NCBI GenBank assembly: GCA_017525015.1 | Contig: JAFXUK010000023.1 | Span: 1 to 64,000, forward strand | Direction of reading: 5' to 3' | From: Bacilli bacterium | Lineage (GTDB): Bacteria > Bacillota > Bacilli > RF39 > UBA660 | DNA length: 64,000 nucleotides | Shown here: positions 42,201 to 50,475 of the stretch, one piece after another | Numbering within the stretch: position 1 is the stretch's first letter | How the letters are laid out: each line of letters opens with the position of its first letter | Made by a program: the position numbers and the translations under genes | The notes under the pieces: model-generated | What the model saw: the letters and a program-made list of their open reading frames with translations, nothing else | Databases searched by the model: none | What the model was told of the DNA's origin: nothing

Positions 42201-42603
42201 TGATGAAGTTGCTATAGTTTTAGCTACAGCCAATAAAGATGATTCATTAATACCAATAGATTTAGATGCTAAAGTTCCTGAGTACCAACCTCAAAGAGGT
42301 CGAATCAATTACTATGAGGGCGAAAAAGCTCAAGAAATGGTTGAACACTATCATATGCTAAACAATTTATTAAACGATCATAGTATTGAAAGTGGTGAAA
42401 TCGTTTTAAATGAAAATATTGTTGCTTGTATTAGTGGCGATGATTGGTATATATCAGTAGATAATAAAGGTAAAATAGAACAATTCATCTTAAGTACAAC
42501 TATTCGTAAGAATGATGCATTAAAAGAAATGCAAGCATCATTAGAAGTGTTAAAGGAAAGAATAGCAGCAATGGATAAACACGAAGAAAGAAAACTAGCA
42601 TAG
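39292..42603 (+). CDS. giant repeat-containing protein of unknown function (1103 residues)
   Basis: AGGTGA sets the start at 39292. Residues about 150-260 contain tandem units of 24-28 residues with a consensus like I-SLESDELK-YYF (for example RIESDEKKLEYL, ASLKEDENKKQF, SSLESDELKEYY), an alpha-helical repeat. Later helices follow to about residue 800. A distinct C-terminal domain begins near residue 830: GERTGACMRIGGAG (from about 842), FDYCLNGKNGFHIRF, SRVSCFRNGNTIFMNQLR, then a Tyr/Gly-rich tail. The conserved-looking Cys, Arg, His and Asn suggest an enzyme. No signal peptide. Cotranscribed with the small gene downstream. Confidence 0.7.
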   Translation: MLEKIAELMSRKDFTQADVYQLFTPEERRIIATESIYESAVFLQKCYKKGIKILSPEEAWKEIKNLNPEDYEVLVSILAEYLTQEQLYRYILEKGFSNIAYKLKETKLMTDLIDRGAVPQDNLACFISDIPDDDTKVYYMKKNLKRDEYYEVLFRIESDEKKLEYLRFSPFGDKIDFIASLKEDENKKQFISTFSRGKGTIISSLESDELKEYYFNKYFNTLSGYDKGKIVASFDDITYVQKYYPLLKSGSAITEYFIYTYSGRRDDIDIKKKLIEVLTKEKDIVFVLDYVRNRKLRLLLLKKIRSPKAIKEVISNSRSQDTDIEYIIDKVDEKTRESLLRKIRSPYILFRILNKISNKNTILNIIAHQDDYPTYSDEYEYLVDIYVERYNLNKEHTIRLLKVVGCSLFNQIGTKNIIAAINLDEESFTNYLKIISEQNMTVTESSQNDVLNSFIQREFRIKEKATYEIFPTIVHAIEDKDYQRVSQLLEAISKYVNLEEYGTTFEKLFNSLMFKPTDELMDTLRKITTKYLVLKRNEFLKKEIIDGKEKSCRKKYEKNTFANYFMKNVDPKFFAVSLEDEDQSIFTEEEKELIDKPDIIIRLIEFKRKPKETSELTLEEKKMLPILVNIIDKLENKRVNKYLDLPIKYEIIPTKMSEVVNIMASINPTQLQETVFNNPKAFAELLDFLKKYRVLGWSGKYEKVALEADIDFTATSIAELINNFPAIIEGIERDAVKNNTDPQKTLTRIMDRASLFDTLSRRYSILFGKDNTFYLKANPGPNSSGLPRNKRIAIALEYIKKMYKRKSIPVPGVDKDFTLSNNKKINIVVGNTTDMINLTYGERTGACMRIGGAGASLFDYCLNGKNGFHIRFSDPETNEFVSRVSCFRNGNTIFMNQLRNSVSIKYKDEDLIEAAKMIGKELIELTKDSDSPIKNVVINQSYAMYSSKKHSTNLGVKDVKKGLGSFYSDVDEVAIVLATANKDDSLIPIDLDAKVPEYQPQRGRINYYEGEKAQEMVEHYHMLNNLLNDHSIESGEIVLNENIVACISGDDWYISVDNKGKIEQFILSTTIRKNDALKEMQASLEVLKERIAAMDKHEERKLA

Positions 42604-42612
42604 GAGGGTAAA

Positions 42613-42828
42613 ATGAGAACATTTGGTAAAGTAAAAGAATATAATGGTTATAATGGTTACATCAAAGGTATTGATGGTAAAGATTATGTCATTATACCTA
42701 ATGAAGTTAATCCAGTAGATAATTTAAAAACAAATGATAACGTTCATTTTGAACCAGAAACATTTGAAACTCCTGAAACAAAAGCTGAAGTTGCTAGATT
42801 TATTAAAAAACTAGAAAAGAAGAGATAA
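42613..42828 (+). CDS. cold-shock-like OB-fold small protein
   Basis: 71 residues. FGKVKEYNGYNGYIKGIDGKDYVII...DNVHFEPE follows the layout of a cold-shock domain (G-V-K-x-Y-x-x-x-x-G-Y-I, then a NDxVxFE strand), but the RNP1/RNP2 aromatic set is only partly kept. A Lys-rich helix ends it. It starts nine bases after the giant gene with AGGAGGG and is surely in its operon, so an RNA or nucleic-acid role for the pair is possible. Confidence 0.65.
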   Translation: MRTFGKVKEYNGYNGYIKGIDGKDYVIIPNEVNPVDNLKTNDNVHFEPETFETPETKAEVARFIKKLEKKR

Positions 42829-42844
42829 TAACTCTCTTTTTTTG
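42819..42844 (+). terminator. terminator overlapping a stop codon
   Basis: AAGAGA/TCTCTT with the TAA stop in the loop, then T-run. Confidence 0.75.
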
Positions 42845-42861
42845 TTTTGTAAAGATAATTA

Positions 42862-42907
42862 GTAAAATATGCAATTTTACACCAAATTACACTTATTGTG
42901 GTAAAAT
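42862..42907 (+). promoter_or_regulatory. promoter region with nested inverted repeats
   Basis: GTAAAAT (42862-42868) and ATTTTAC (42874-42880) form an inverted repeat; ATTTTAC can alternatively pair with GTAAAAT at 42901-42907, which itself contains the extended -10 TGGTAAAAT (TAAAAT at 42902-42907). The arrangement suggests an operator or cruciform at the promoter. Confidence 0.4.
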
Positions 42908-42953
42908 ATATGTTAGAAATGGCGTTTTTTGTATGCCTTTCAAAGGTGATTTT

Positions 42954-43682
42954 ATGTTTGAATATCAAAATATTAAAATTAACTATAAAGACTATGGAAA
43001 TAAAGAGGGTAAAGCTATTGTTTATCTACATGGTTGGGGACAGAATATTGAGATGATGGAACCAATAGCAAATCCTTTTGAAAAGAGTCATCGTTTAATA
43101 ATTCTTGACTTACCTGGTTTTGGTAAATCAGAAGAACCAAAATACCCATGGTCACTAGATGACTATGTGGAAATGATTCATTCATTATTACAAGAATTAC
43201 ATATCGAAAAGCCTATTTTAGTAGGTCATTCATTTGGTGGAAAACTAAGTTTAATGTATGCTATTAAATATGATGTAGAAAAACTAGTTGTCTTAGCTAG
43301 TCCTTATAAAGTAAAAATAAAGGAACCATCTAAAAAAGTAAAATTCTTAAAAAAATTTAAAAATGTTCCTATTCTAAATAAAGTAGCTGATCGTATAAAA
43401 AGACATATGGGATCAACTGATTATAGAAATGCTACTCCAATAATGAGAGATATCTTAGTTAAACATGTTAATACAGATATAACTAACGAATTAAATAAAA
43501 TAAAATGTCCTACATTAGCTATCTGGGGAACTTTAGATACAGCTGTTCCTTATGAAGATGGAGTTGAACTAGAACATCTAATTAATAATTGTGGTTTAGT
43601 AACTTACGAAGGTAATACTCATTATGCTTATCTTGAAAGACTAAATCAAACAATCAAAGTATTAGAATCATTCTTTAAATAA
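42954..43682 (+). CDS. alpha/beta-hydrolase
   Basis: 242 residues. Oxyanion region LHGWGQN, LDLPGFGKSE, nucleophile Ser93 in GHSFGG, acid in WGTLDTAVP and His in NTHYAYLE form a complete triad. Substrate unknown. AAAGGTGA places the start at 42954; an ATG 21 bases earlier has no such site. It lies 11 bases before murF, so the two are likely cotranscribed. Confidence 0.85.
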   Translation: MFEYQNIKINYKDYGNKEGKAIVYLHGWGQNIEMMEPIANPFEKSHRLIILDLPGFGKSEEPKYPWSLDDYVEMIHSLLQELHIEKPILVGHSFGGKLSLMYAIKYDVEKLVVLASPYKVKIKEPSKKVKFLKKFKNVPILNKVADRIKRHMGSTDYRNATPIMRDILVKHVNTDITNELNKIKCPTLAIWGTLDTAVPYEDGVELEHLINNCGLVTYEGNTHYAYLERLNQTIKVLESFFK

Positions 43683-43693
43683 GGAGGAATAAC

Positions 43694-45310
43694 ATGAATA
43701 TAATATTTATCTTATCTATTGTTGTATATATTGCTTATTACAATATTATTAGTACTAGATCATTACATATGTTACAACAAAATAGATACAATAGAGGATA
43801 TCGATACATTAAATGGATATTAAGAAACTTTAAAGATAATTTTATTAATTTAAACTTAATGTTTCTAATCTTTATTCTTACATCTTTTAATGAGACATTA
43901 AACAATCTAAGCTCTTTAATATTCATTGTTATCTATGTCTTCTTAGGATATGTATATATTGATAAAAAAAGAGGAGAAAATGCTAAATTACCATTAAAAT
44001 ATACAGCTCGTATTAAAAGATTAATTGCAACTAATAATATAGTTCATTTAATACCAGTTATTATTATCCTTCTTACTTTTACCGAAGAGGGAATGAGTAG
44101 TTACTATATATTACTTGGTTTATTAGTTTATCTAGATCATTTCCTAATATTATTAGATAACTTCTTAAATAGACCTGCTGAAAAACTAGTAGGCTTACAT
44201 TTTGAACAAATGGCTAAAGATAAATTAGCATCTATGAATAATATGGATGTAATTGGAGTTACTGGTTCATATGGTAAAACAAGTACTAAAAATATCCTAT
44301 ATGATATTCTAAGTATTAAATATAATGTTTTTAAAACTCCGTCTAACTACAATACACCATACGGTTTAATGATTACAATTAATAATTATTTAGATAAATA
44401 TAACGATTATTTTATTGCTGAAATGGGTGCATGTAAGCAAGGTGAGATAAAAGAACTATGTGATTTAGTTCATCCTAAATATGGAATTCTAACTCGTATA
44501 GGTTTAGCACATTTAGAAACGTTTGGTTCTGAAGAAATAATTCAAAGTACGAAATTTGAACTTATTGAAAGCTTACCACATGATGGCTTAGGTGTATTAA
44601 ATGGTGATGATGAAAAACAATTATCTTATAAAATAAAAAATGATTGTAAAATTAAATGGATAGGTATCGATAATCAAAAAGTAGATTGCTATGCTAAAGA
44701 TATTGAATTATCCTATAAAGGAACCAAATTTAAAGTTAAATTTAAAAATGATGATAAAGAGTATCCTTTTGAAACAAAACTATTAGGACGTAATAATATC
44801 TATAATATTTTAGGTGGTATTGTTTTAGGAGTAGAATTAGGTATTAAAATATCTGATTTACAACAAGCAGTTAAACGTATCGCCCCAATTGAACATCGTC
44901 TATCACAAACTAAGTACTTTGATATCAATATAATTGATGATGCTTATAACTCTAATCCAATGGGTTGTAAAATGGCTCTAGAAGTACTTAATATGATGCC
45001 TGGTAAACATATTGTTGTTACTCCAGGTATGATTGAAGTAGGAGAAAAAGAATACGAAGTAAATAGAGAGTTTGGTCGTGAAATTGCTCATAATAGTGAT
45101 GAAGTAATCTTAATTGGTGAAGAAAAAACTAAACCAATCTATGAAGGCTTAATGGATGAAAAATATGATAAAGAAAAAATTCATATTCTAAATGATGTAA
45201 TGGATGCCTTCCCATTAATGTTAAAACTAAAAGAAAAAGATACATATGTTTTATTAGAAAATGATCTTCCAGATTCATTTAATGAAAAAATTAGGAGTGA
45301 TAAAAAATGA
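43694..45310 (+). CDS. murF: MurF-type Mur ligase with membrane-spanning N-terminus
   Basis: 538 residues. The first 160 or so contain about five hydrophobic helices (such as NIIFILSIVVYIAYYNII and YYILLGLLVYLDHFLILL). The ligase follows: ATP loop GVTGSYGKTS (from residue 188), NTPYGL, AEMGACKQGEI, and the C-terminal ligase domain with IDDAYNSNP. By motif and by the ddl partner it should add D-Ala-D-Ala to UDP-MurNAc-tripeptide, but the standard MurF N-terminal substrate domain seems replaced by membrane helices. Another amide ligase role remains possible. Confidence 0.75.
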   Translation: MNIIFILSIVVYIAYYNIISTRSLHMLQQNRYNRGYRYIKWILRNFKDNFINLNLMFLIFILTSFNETLNNLSSLIFIVIYVFLGYVYIDKKRGENAKLPLKYTARIKRLIATNNIVHLIPVIIILLTFTEEGMSSYYILLGLLVYLDHFLILLDNFLNRPAEKLVGLHFEQMAKDKLASMNNMDVIGVTGSYGKTSTKNILYDILSIKYNVFKTPSNYNTPYGLMITINNYLDKYNDYFIAEMGACKQGEIKELCDLVHPKYGILTRIGLAHLETFGSEEIIQSTKFELIESLPHDGLGVLNGDDEKQLSYKIKNDCKIKWIGIDNQKVDCYAKDIELSYKGTKFKVKFKNDDKEYPFETKLLGRNNIYNILGGIVLGVELGIKISDLQQAVKRIAPIEHRLSQTKYFDINIIDDAYNSNPMGCKMALEVLNMMPGKHIVVTPGMIEVGEKEYEVNREFGREIAHNSDEVILIGEEKTKPIYEGLMDEKYDKEKIHILNDVMDAFPLMLKLKEKDTYVLLENDLPDSFNEKIRSDKK

Positions 45311-46506
45311 AAAAAATAGGAGTAATATTTGGTGGTGAATCAGTTGAACATGAAGTAAGTATTATTACTGCTGTTCAAGCTATGTCATACATGGATAAAG
45401 AAAAATATGAAGTTGTTCCAATTTATATTAGTAAAGACAGAAACTGGTATACAGGTGAATGCTTAAAAGATATGGCTACATATAAAGATTTAGAAAATAT
45501 TCCCAATCTAGCAACTGAAGTAACCTTAACTAAAAATGGTAATGATTATGTCCTACAAAAGAAAAAAGGTTTATTCAATAAAGTAGTTAATACTATTGAT
45601 GTAGCTTTCCCAATAGTACATGGTAAAGGAGTAGAAGATGGTTCTCTAGCCGGTTATATTGAAACTCTAGGAATGCCTTTAATAGCTCCATCAGTACTTG
45701 GTGCTTCTTTAGGACAAGATAAAGTTGTTCAAAAACAAGTTATGGCTGCTTGTGGTATTCCAGTTGTTGAATATACTTGGTTCTTTGATACAGAATATCA
45801 AGATGATGAGGATAAATATCTAAAAGAAATCGAAAAACTAGGATATCCTGTTATTGTAAAACCTGCTAACTTAGGAAGTAGTGTAGGTATTGAAGTAGCT
45901 CATAACGAAGAAGAAGTTAAAACTGCTATTGAAGAAGCTATTAAATATGATCAAAAAATAGTAGTCGAAAAACTTGTTGAAAACCTAAAAGAAGTAGATT
46001 GTGCTGTTCTAGGTACATATAACAACATGGAAACAAGTTTAATCGGTGAAATGTTTACTGATAACGAATTACTAACCTTTGAAGATAAATACCTTGGTAG
46101 TGGCGGAAAAGGTGGTAAAAAAGGACCTGCTAAAGGTCGTGGAGGAGCTATTACGACTGGTGGATTTAAAATACCAGCTGAACTAGATAAACAAATAGAA
46201 GATGATATCTATAAATATGCTAAATTAGCTTATCGTGCTCTAAACTTAAGTGGTGTAACTAGATTTGATTTCTTGGTAGATATGAAGAAAAAACAAGTAT
46301 ATGTTAATGAACCAAATACTATACCTGGTTGCTTAGCATTCTTCTTCTATACACCTAAAGGTAAGAACTATACCACTTTATTAGACGAAATGATTACTAA
46401 TGGTATTAAAGAATATAAAGATGGTAAAAGAAAAGTAACTAGCTTTGAATCAAATGTCTTAAGTACATATGATGGTAAAACTGGTGCTAAGAACAAAATT
46501 CAATAA
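45307..46506 (+). CDS. ddl: D-alanine--D-alanine ligase
   Basis: 399 residues, ATP-grasp fold. N-terminus IGVIFGGESVEHEVSI, HGKGVEDGSLAGYIE, the ATP-binding KPANLGSSVGI, and the metal site VNEPNTIPGCLAFF. An insertion with GSGGKGGKKGPAKGRGG (about residues 261-277) in the omega-loop region is unusually Gly/Lys-rich. The variable position in the VEHEVS-type N-terminal motif does not by itself tell D-Lac from D-Ala specificity. Overlaps murF by four bases. Confidence 0.9.
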   Translation: MKKIGVIFGGESVEHEVSIITAVQAMSYMDKEKYEVVPIYISKDRNWYTGECLKDMATYKDLENIPNLATEVTLTKNGNDYVLQKKKGLFNKVVNTIDVAFPIVHGKGVEDGSLAGYIETLGMPLIAPSVLGASLGQDKVVQKQVMAACGIPVVEYTWFFDTEYQDDEDKYLKEIEKLGYPVIVKPANLGSSVGIEVAHNEEEVKTAIEEAIKYDQKIVVEKLVENLKEVDCAVLGTYNNMETSLIGEMFTDNELLTFEDKYLGSGGKGGKKGPAKGRGGAITTGGFKIPAELDKQIEDDIYKYAKLAYRALNLSGVTRFDFLVDMKKKQVYVNEPNTIPGCLAFFFYTPKGKNYTTLLDEMITNGIKEYKDGKRKVTSFESNVLSTYDGKTGAKNKIQ

Positions 46507-46526
46507 GACTCTTATGAGTCTTTTTT
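46505..46526 (+). terminator. intrinsic terminator
   Basis: AAGACTC/GAGTCTT with TTAT loop and T-run just after the ddl stop. Confidence 0.85.
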
Positions 46527-46543
46527 ATTTGGAAGAAATTTAC

Positions 46544-46590
46544 GTCAATTGACATGAATTAAACGACACTCCAAATAAAAAGTGTTTACA
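46544..46590. promoter_or_regulatory. palindromes upstream of the mraZ promoter
   Basis: A perfect palindrome GTCAATTGAC (46544-46553) and an inverted repeat ACACT/AGTGT (about 46566-46585) lie directly upstream of the -35. Possible regulator sites. Confidence 0.35.
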
Positions 46591-46613
46591 AAAATGGTAT
46601 TTAAGGGTAATAT
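46585..46613 (+). promoter_or_regulatory. mraZ operon promoter
   Basis: TTTACA (46585-46590), 17-base spacer, TAATAT (46608-46613). Confidence 0.65.
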
Positions 46614-46624
46614 TATTATAGACA

Positions 46625-46650
46625 GTGGTACATTGTGGAAGAAAGTGGGG
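46625..46650 (+). promoter_or_regulatory. MraZ operator: three GTGG repeats at 10-bp spacing
   Basis: GTGG starts at 46625, 46635 and 46645, exactly one helical turn apart, between the promoter and the mraZ start. MraZ is known to bind such direct repeats upstream of its own gene. Confidence 0.85.
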
Positions 46651-46659
46651 GATTTAAAA

Positions 46660-47106
46660 ATGTTCATGGGCGAATATCATCATAATATTGATGAAAAAGG
46701 ACGACTTATAATTCCTGCTAAGTTTCGTGAGGAACTTGGAGATCGTTTCATAGTGACTCGTGGTTTAGAGAAATGTCTCTACGTATATTCTGAACCCGAG
46801 TGGAATAATATAGTTGCCAAAATAAAAACTCTACCTTTTACCAAAAAAGACGTCCGTACTTTCGTAAGATCCTTCTTTTCTGGTGCCACTGAATGTGAAC
46901 TTGATCGTCAAGGTCGAGTTAACATTACCTCCCCATTGGTTAGTTACGCCGATATCAAAAAAGAATGTGTTGTTATCGGCGCAAACGACCGTATTGAAAT
47001 ATGGTCAGAACAAAGCTGGGATAACTTCTTCTTAGAAAATCAAGATAAGATAGAAGATATAGCAGAACACCTATTCGAAGGGAGTGGGTTAAATGAAACA
47101 TTATAG
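46660..47106 (+). CDS. mraZ: MraZ transcriptional regulator
   Basis: 148 residues with two AbrB-like SpoVT domains: [23 protein letters not shown] and [18 protein letters not shown] carry the paired D-x-K/Q-G-R motifs. It controls the cell-division/cell-wall operon through the repeats just upstream. MFMGEY is the usual family start, behind AGTGGGGG; longer frames run back into the promoter region. Overlaps rsmH by 14 bases. Confidence 0.95.
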   Translation: MFMGEYHHNIDEKGRLIIPAKFREELGDRFIVTRGLEKCLYVYSEPEWNNIVAKIKTLPFTKKDVRTFVRSFFSGATECELDRQGRVNITSPLVSYADIKKECVVIGANDRIEIWSEQSWDNFFLENQDKIEDIAEHLFEGSGLNETL

Positions 47107-48016
47107 TGTAATGTTAAATGAGTCAATAAATGGTTTGGATATAAAAAGCGATGGAATATATGTTGATGCAACACTAGGTTATGGTGGTCACAGCGAGGCA
47201 ATTTTAAAACAATTGACTACTGGACACCTATACTGTTTTGATCAAGATAAAGAAGCTATTGAATATTCAAAAAAGAGATTATCTAAAGTAAGTGATAATT
47301 TCACCATTATAAAGAGCAATTTCGTTGATCTAGTTAAAAAACTAAAGGAACAAGGAATTGATCGAATAGATGGAATCATCTTTGATTTAGGATTATCAAG
47401 TCCTCAAATAGATGATCCAAAAAGAGGTTTCACATTTATGCAAGATGCACCATTAGATATGCGTATGGATACCTCTAATACATTAACCGCTGCTGAAGTA
47501 GTTAATAACTATAGCATCGAAGAATTAACCAACATCTTCTACATATATGGAGAAGAAAAGTTAGCAAAACCAATTGCTAAACAAATTGTTGCTGAAAGAC
47601 TAAACAAAGAAATAAAAACAACTGGAAGCTTAGTCAAAGTAATTGAAAAAGCTGTCGGAGCTAAATACTTTAATAAAAATCATCCAGAAAGACAGATTTT
47701 TCAAGCAATAAGAATTGAAGTAAATAGAGAATTATCAGTATTAAGTAGTGTTCTACCAGATGCTATCAATATGCTTAATAGAAACGGTAGAATAGTAGTT
47801 ATTTCCTTCCATTCTTTAGAAGATAGAATAGTAAAACAAATCTTCAAAAGAAACAGTGAAGTTGATGACTTAGTAAAAGGACTACCTGATATACCAGATA
47901 ACTATTTACCAAAACTAAAATTAGTAAATAAAAAACCACTTCTTCCTAGTGAAGATGAAATAAAAGAAAACACTCGTAGTAAGAGTGCCAAATTACGTAT
48001 CGCAGAAAGGATATGA
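47093..48016 (+). CDS. rsmH: 16S rRNA (cytosine-1402-N4)-methyltransferase
   Basis: 307 residues. N-terminal [16 protein letters not shown]-binding [31 protein letters not shown], and C-terminal [12 protein letters not shown]. Standard second gene of the mra operon. AGGGAGTGGG is the ribosome-binding site. Confidence 0.95.
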   Translation: MKHYSVMLNESINGLDIKSDGIYVDATLGYGGHSEAILKQLTTGHLYCFDQDKEAIEYSKKRLSKVSDNFTIIKSNFVDLVKKLKEQGIDRIDGIIFDLGLSSPQIDDPKRGFTFMQDAPLDMRMDTSNTLTAAEVVNNYSIEELTNIFYIYGEEKLAKPIAKQIVAERLNKEIKTTGSLVKVIEKAVGAKYFNKNHPERQIFQAIRIEVNRELSVLSSVLPDAINMLNRNGRIVVISFHSLEDRIVKQIFKRNSEVDDLVKGLPDIPDNYLPKLKLVNKKPLLPSEDEIKENTRSKSAKLRIAERI

Positions 48017-48021
48017 TTTAC

Positions 48022-48321
48022 ATGAGTACAAACGTAGTAAAAAAACGTAAAAAAAGAACAGGAATTAAGCTTATTTATCTAGCATTAGCACTTGTACTAC
48101 TTGCAATTCCTGTTTGTAATGTTTATACTAAAGCTATACTATCTGAAAGTAATATTGCTCTAGAAGAAATGAAAAGTGATATCAAAAATCAGGAAGTAAT
48201 TAATGAGTCATTAGAAATGCAAATCAGTGAATTAGCTTCTCTTGATAAAGTTCAAGAAATAGCTGATGAAAATGGTCTTACTTATGTAAATGGAAATATA
48301 ACAGTAGTATCTAATGGCTAA
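48022..48321 (+). CDS. ftsL: FtsL-like division protein
   Basis: 99 residues: a basic cytoplasmic tail (KKRKKRTG), one membrane helix (LIYLALALVLLAIPVCNVYT) and a short extracytoplasmic coiled-coil (ESNIALEEMKSDIKNQEVINESLEMQI). Size, topology and place between rsmH and a class B PBP fit FtsL; sequence identity in this family is low. AAAGGAT is best spaced for the ATG at 48022 rather than at 48013. Confidence 0.8.
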   Translation: MSTNVVKKRKKRTGIKLIYLALALVLLAIPVCNVYTKAILSESNIALEEMKSDIKNQEVINESLEMQISELASLDKVQEIADENGLTYVNGNITVVSNG

Positions 48322-48338
48322 GACAAGGAGTTAATACT

Positions 48339-50447
48339 ATGAAAAGAAAGAATCATACAATAAATGTTAGTAAAGTATTATTTGGCATTTTGGTTCTTTC
48401 TTTTTTAATTGCCATAATAAAACTATCAATGATTGCTTTAGCACCTAAAACAGATGGTATTGATTTGAAAGCATTCATGGATAATCGTAATACTGAAAAA
48501 GAGACACTTAAAGCCAACAGAGGAACAATTTATTCAGCTGATGGTGAAACATTAGCTAGAAGTATAAATTCCTATACTGTAATAGCTTATTTAGATGCTT
48601 CTCGTACTAAAGATGAAGCACATCCTCACCATGTAGTAGATAAAGAAAAAACTGCTAAAGCTTTATCACCAATCCTAAAGATGAGTGAAGAATCAATATT
48701 AAATTTATTAAATCAAAAATTATATCAAGTAGAATTAGGTCCAGGTGGAAGAGGTATTACAACTAATACTAAATTACAAATAGAAGCCTTAAATCTTCCT
48801 GGAATTGACTTTATTGAAACACAAAAAAGATATTATCCTTTAGGTTCTGTTGCTTCTCAAACAGTCGGTTATGCTCAACAAGATGATGAAGATGATAATA
48901 TTGTTGGAAAAATGGGAATAGAATCATATTTAGATGAAGAATTATCAGGAATTGATGGATATACAATTTATCAAAAAGATGCTTATGGTTATACAATGCC
49001 TAATACAACAACTGTCACTGAACCAGCCGTTCCAGGTTCTGATGTCTATTTAACAATTGATAGCAAAATTCAATTATTTGTTGAAAATGGTATTGCTGAA
49101 GTAACTAAGAACAATAGTGCTGATTGGATTACTTTTAATGTTATGGATGCTAAAACCGGAGCTATTGTAGCTACTAGTTCCAACTTAAGTTTTAACTTAA
49201 ATACTAGAGATAATATTCAAAGTTATCTAGATCCTTTAACAACATTCCAATATGAACCAGGAAGTACTATGAAAATATTTTCCTTCCTAGCTGCTATGGA
49301 AAATGGTATCTATAAAGGAGATTCAACATATAAATCAGGAACTATTAGAGTAGATGATTATACTATTAAAGACTTTAATGGTGTAGGATGGGGAACTATT
49401 ACATTTGATAGTGGCTTCTCTTATTCATCAAATGTTGCTGCTACTAACTTAGCATTAGAATTAGGAAGAGAAAATCTACATGCTTATTATGATTCATTAG
49501 GTTTTGGTAAAAAAACTGGTATTAAACTTCCTAATGAAGGATCTGGCGATATTAGTTTCAAATATCGTGTTGAATTAGCAACTGCTTCATTTGGTCAAGG
49601 TATAACAACAACACCAGTTCAAAACTTACAAGCTTTATCATTGCTTGCTAACGAAGGAGTAGAGCTACAACCATATGTTGTTGAAAGAATCGTAAATAGT
49701 GAAACTGGTAAAGTAACTTATGCTCATGAAAGAACAGAATTAGGTCAAAAAGCTAGTAAAGAACATGCCAAAAAAATGCTTGATTTAATGTATGATGTTG
49801 TTTATACCGGAAAAACAGATGCAACCTTCTTTAAACCAAAAACAGTAACAATGGCTGGTAAAACAGGTACAGCCCAAATTCCAGATAGTCGTGGTAAATA
49901 TATGAATGGTCCATATGACTACATTCGTAGTTTTGCTGGTGTCTTCCCATATGAAGATCCTCAATACATTATTTATGTATCTGCTAGACGTTTTGATGGT
50001 AACTTCTATGACTTTGCTAAAATGGTAGCTAAAGTAGTAGATGAAATAGCTAAGTATAAAAATATTACTGAATTAGTATCTGAAATAGATAAAACAAAAA
50101 TAATACCAATTGAAAACTATGTATCTCAAGATGTTTCAAGTATTGAAGATAAACTAAAGAAAGAAAATATTGATGTTGTAACAATTGGTTCTGGTAAAAA
50201 AGTAATTAAACAATATCCACCAAAAGGTCAAACAACATTAAGTGGTAATAAAGTATTTATTGTATCAAATAAAAATGATTACAAAATGCCTGATATGACT
50301 GGATGGAGTTACAATGATGCCACAGCCTTCTGTCGTTTAATAGGTTTAAAATATAAAACTAATGGATTTGGCTTTGTAAAATCTCAATCCATTGAAAAAG
50401 ATTCTGATATTACCGAAACATCAGAATTAGAATTAACCTTAGAATAA
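48339..50447 (+). CDS. class B penicillin-binding protein (FtsI/Pbp2B type) with PASTA
   Basis: 702 residues: N-terminal membrane helix, PBP dimerisation domain (RGTIYSADGETLARS), and transpeptidase with Ser309 in STMK, Ser363-Ser364-Asn365 and Lys508 in KTGT. The C-terminus has one to two PASTA-like segments (VTIGSGKKVIKQYPPKGQ and MPDMTGWSYNDATAFCRL). Septal peptidoglycan crosslinking is the expected role from its place after ftsL. Confidence 0.9.
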   Translation: MKRKNHTINVSKVLFGILVLSFLIAIIKLSMIALAPKTDGIDLKAFMDNRNTEKETLKANRGTIYSADGETLARSINSYTVIAYLDASRTKDEAHPHHVVDKEKTAKALSPILKMSEESILNLLNQKLYQVELGPGGRGITTNTKLQIEALNLPGIDFIETQKRYYPLGSVASQTVGYAQQDDEDDNIVGKMGIESYLDEELSGIDGYTIYQKDAYGYTMPNTTTVTEPAVPGSDVYLTIDSKIQLFVENGIAEVTKNNSADWITFNVMDAKTGAIVATSSNLSFNLNTRDNIQSYLDPLTTFQYEPGSTMKIFSFLAAMENGIYKGDSTYKSGTIRVDDYTIKDFNGVGWGTITFDSGFSYSSNVAATNLALELGRENLHAYYDSLGFGKKTGIKLPNEGSGDISFKYRVELATASFGQGITTTPVQNLQALSLLANEGVELQPYVVERIVNSETGKVTYAHERTELGQKASKEHAKKMLDLMYDVVYTGKTDATFFKPKTVTMAGKTGTAQIPDSRGKYMNGPYDYIRSFAGVFPYEDPQYIIYVSARRFDGNFYDFAKMVAKVVDEIAKYKNITELVSEIDKTKIIPIENYVSQDVSSIEDKLKKENIDVVTIGSGKKVIKQYPPKGQTTLSGNKVFIVSNKNDYKMPDMTGWSYNDATAFCRLIGLKYKTNGFGFVKSQSIEKDSDITETSELELTLE

Positions 50448-50475
50448 AAAAATGTAGTTAATACTACATTTTTTA
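50446..50475. terminator. bidirectional terminator between convergent genes
   Basis: AAAAAATGTAGT/ACTACATTTTTT with TAAT loop works on both strands; it serves the PBP gene (+) and map (-). Confidence 0.9.

Noticed and set aside
46582..46659. N-terminal extension of MraZ
   Set aside because: It would run through the -10 box and the GTGG repeats; MFMGEY at 46660 is the family start.
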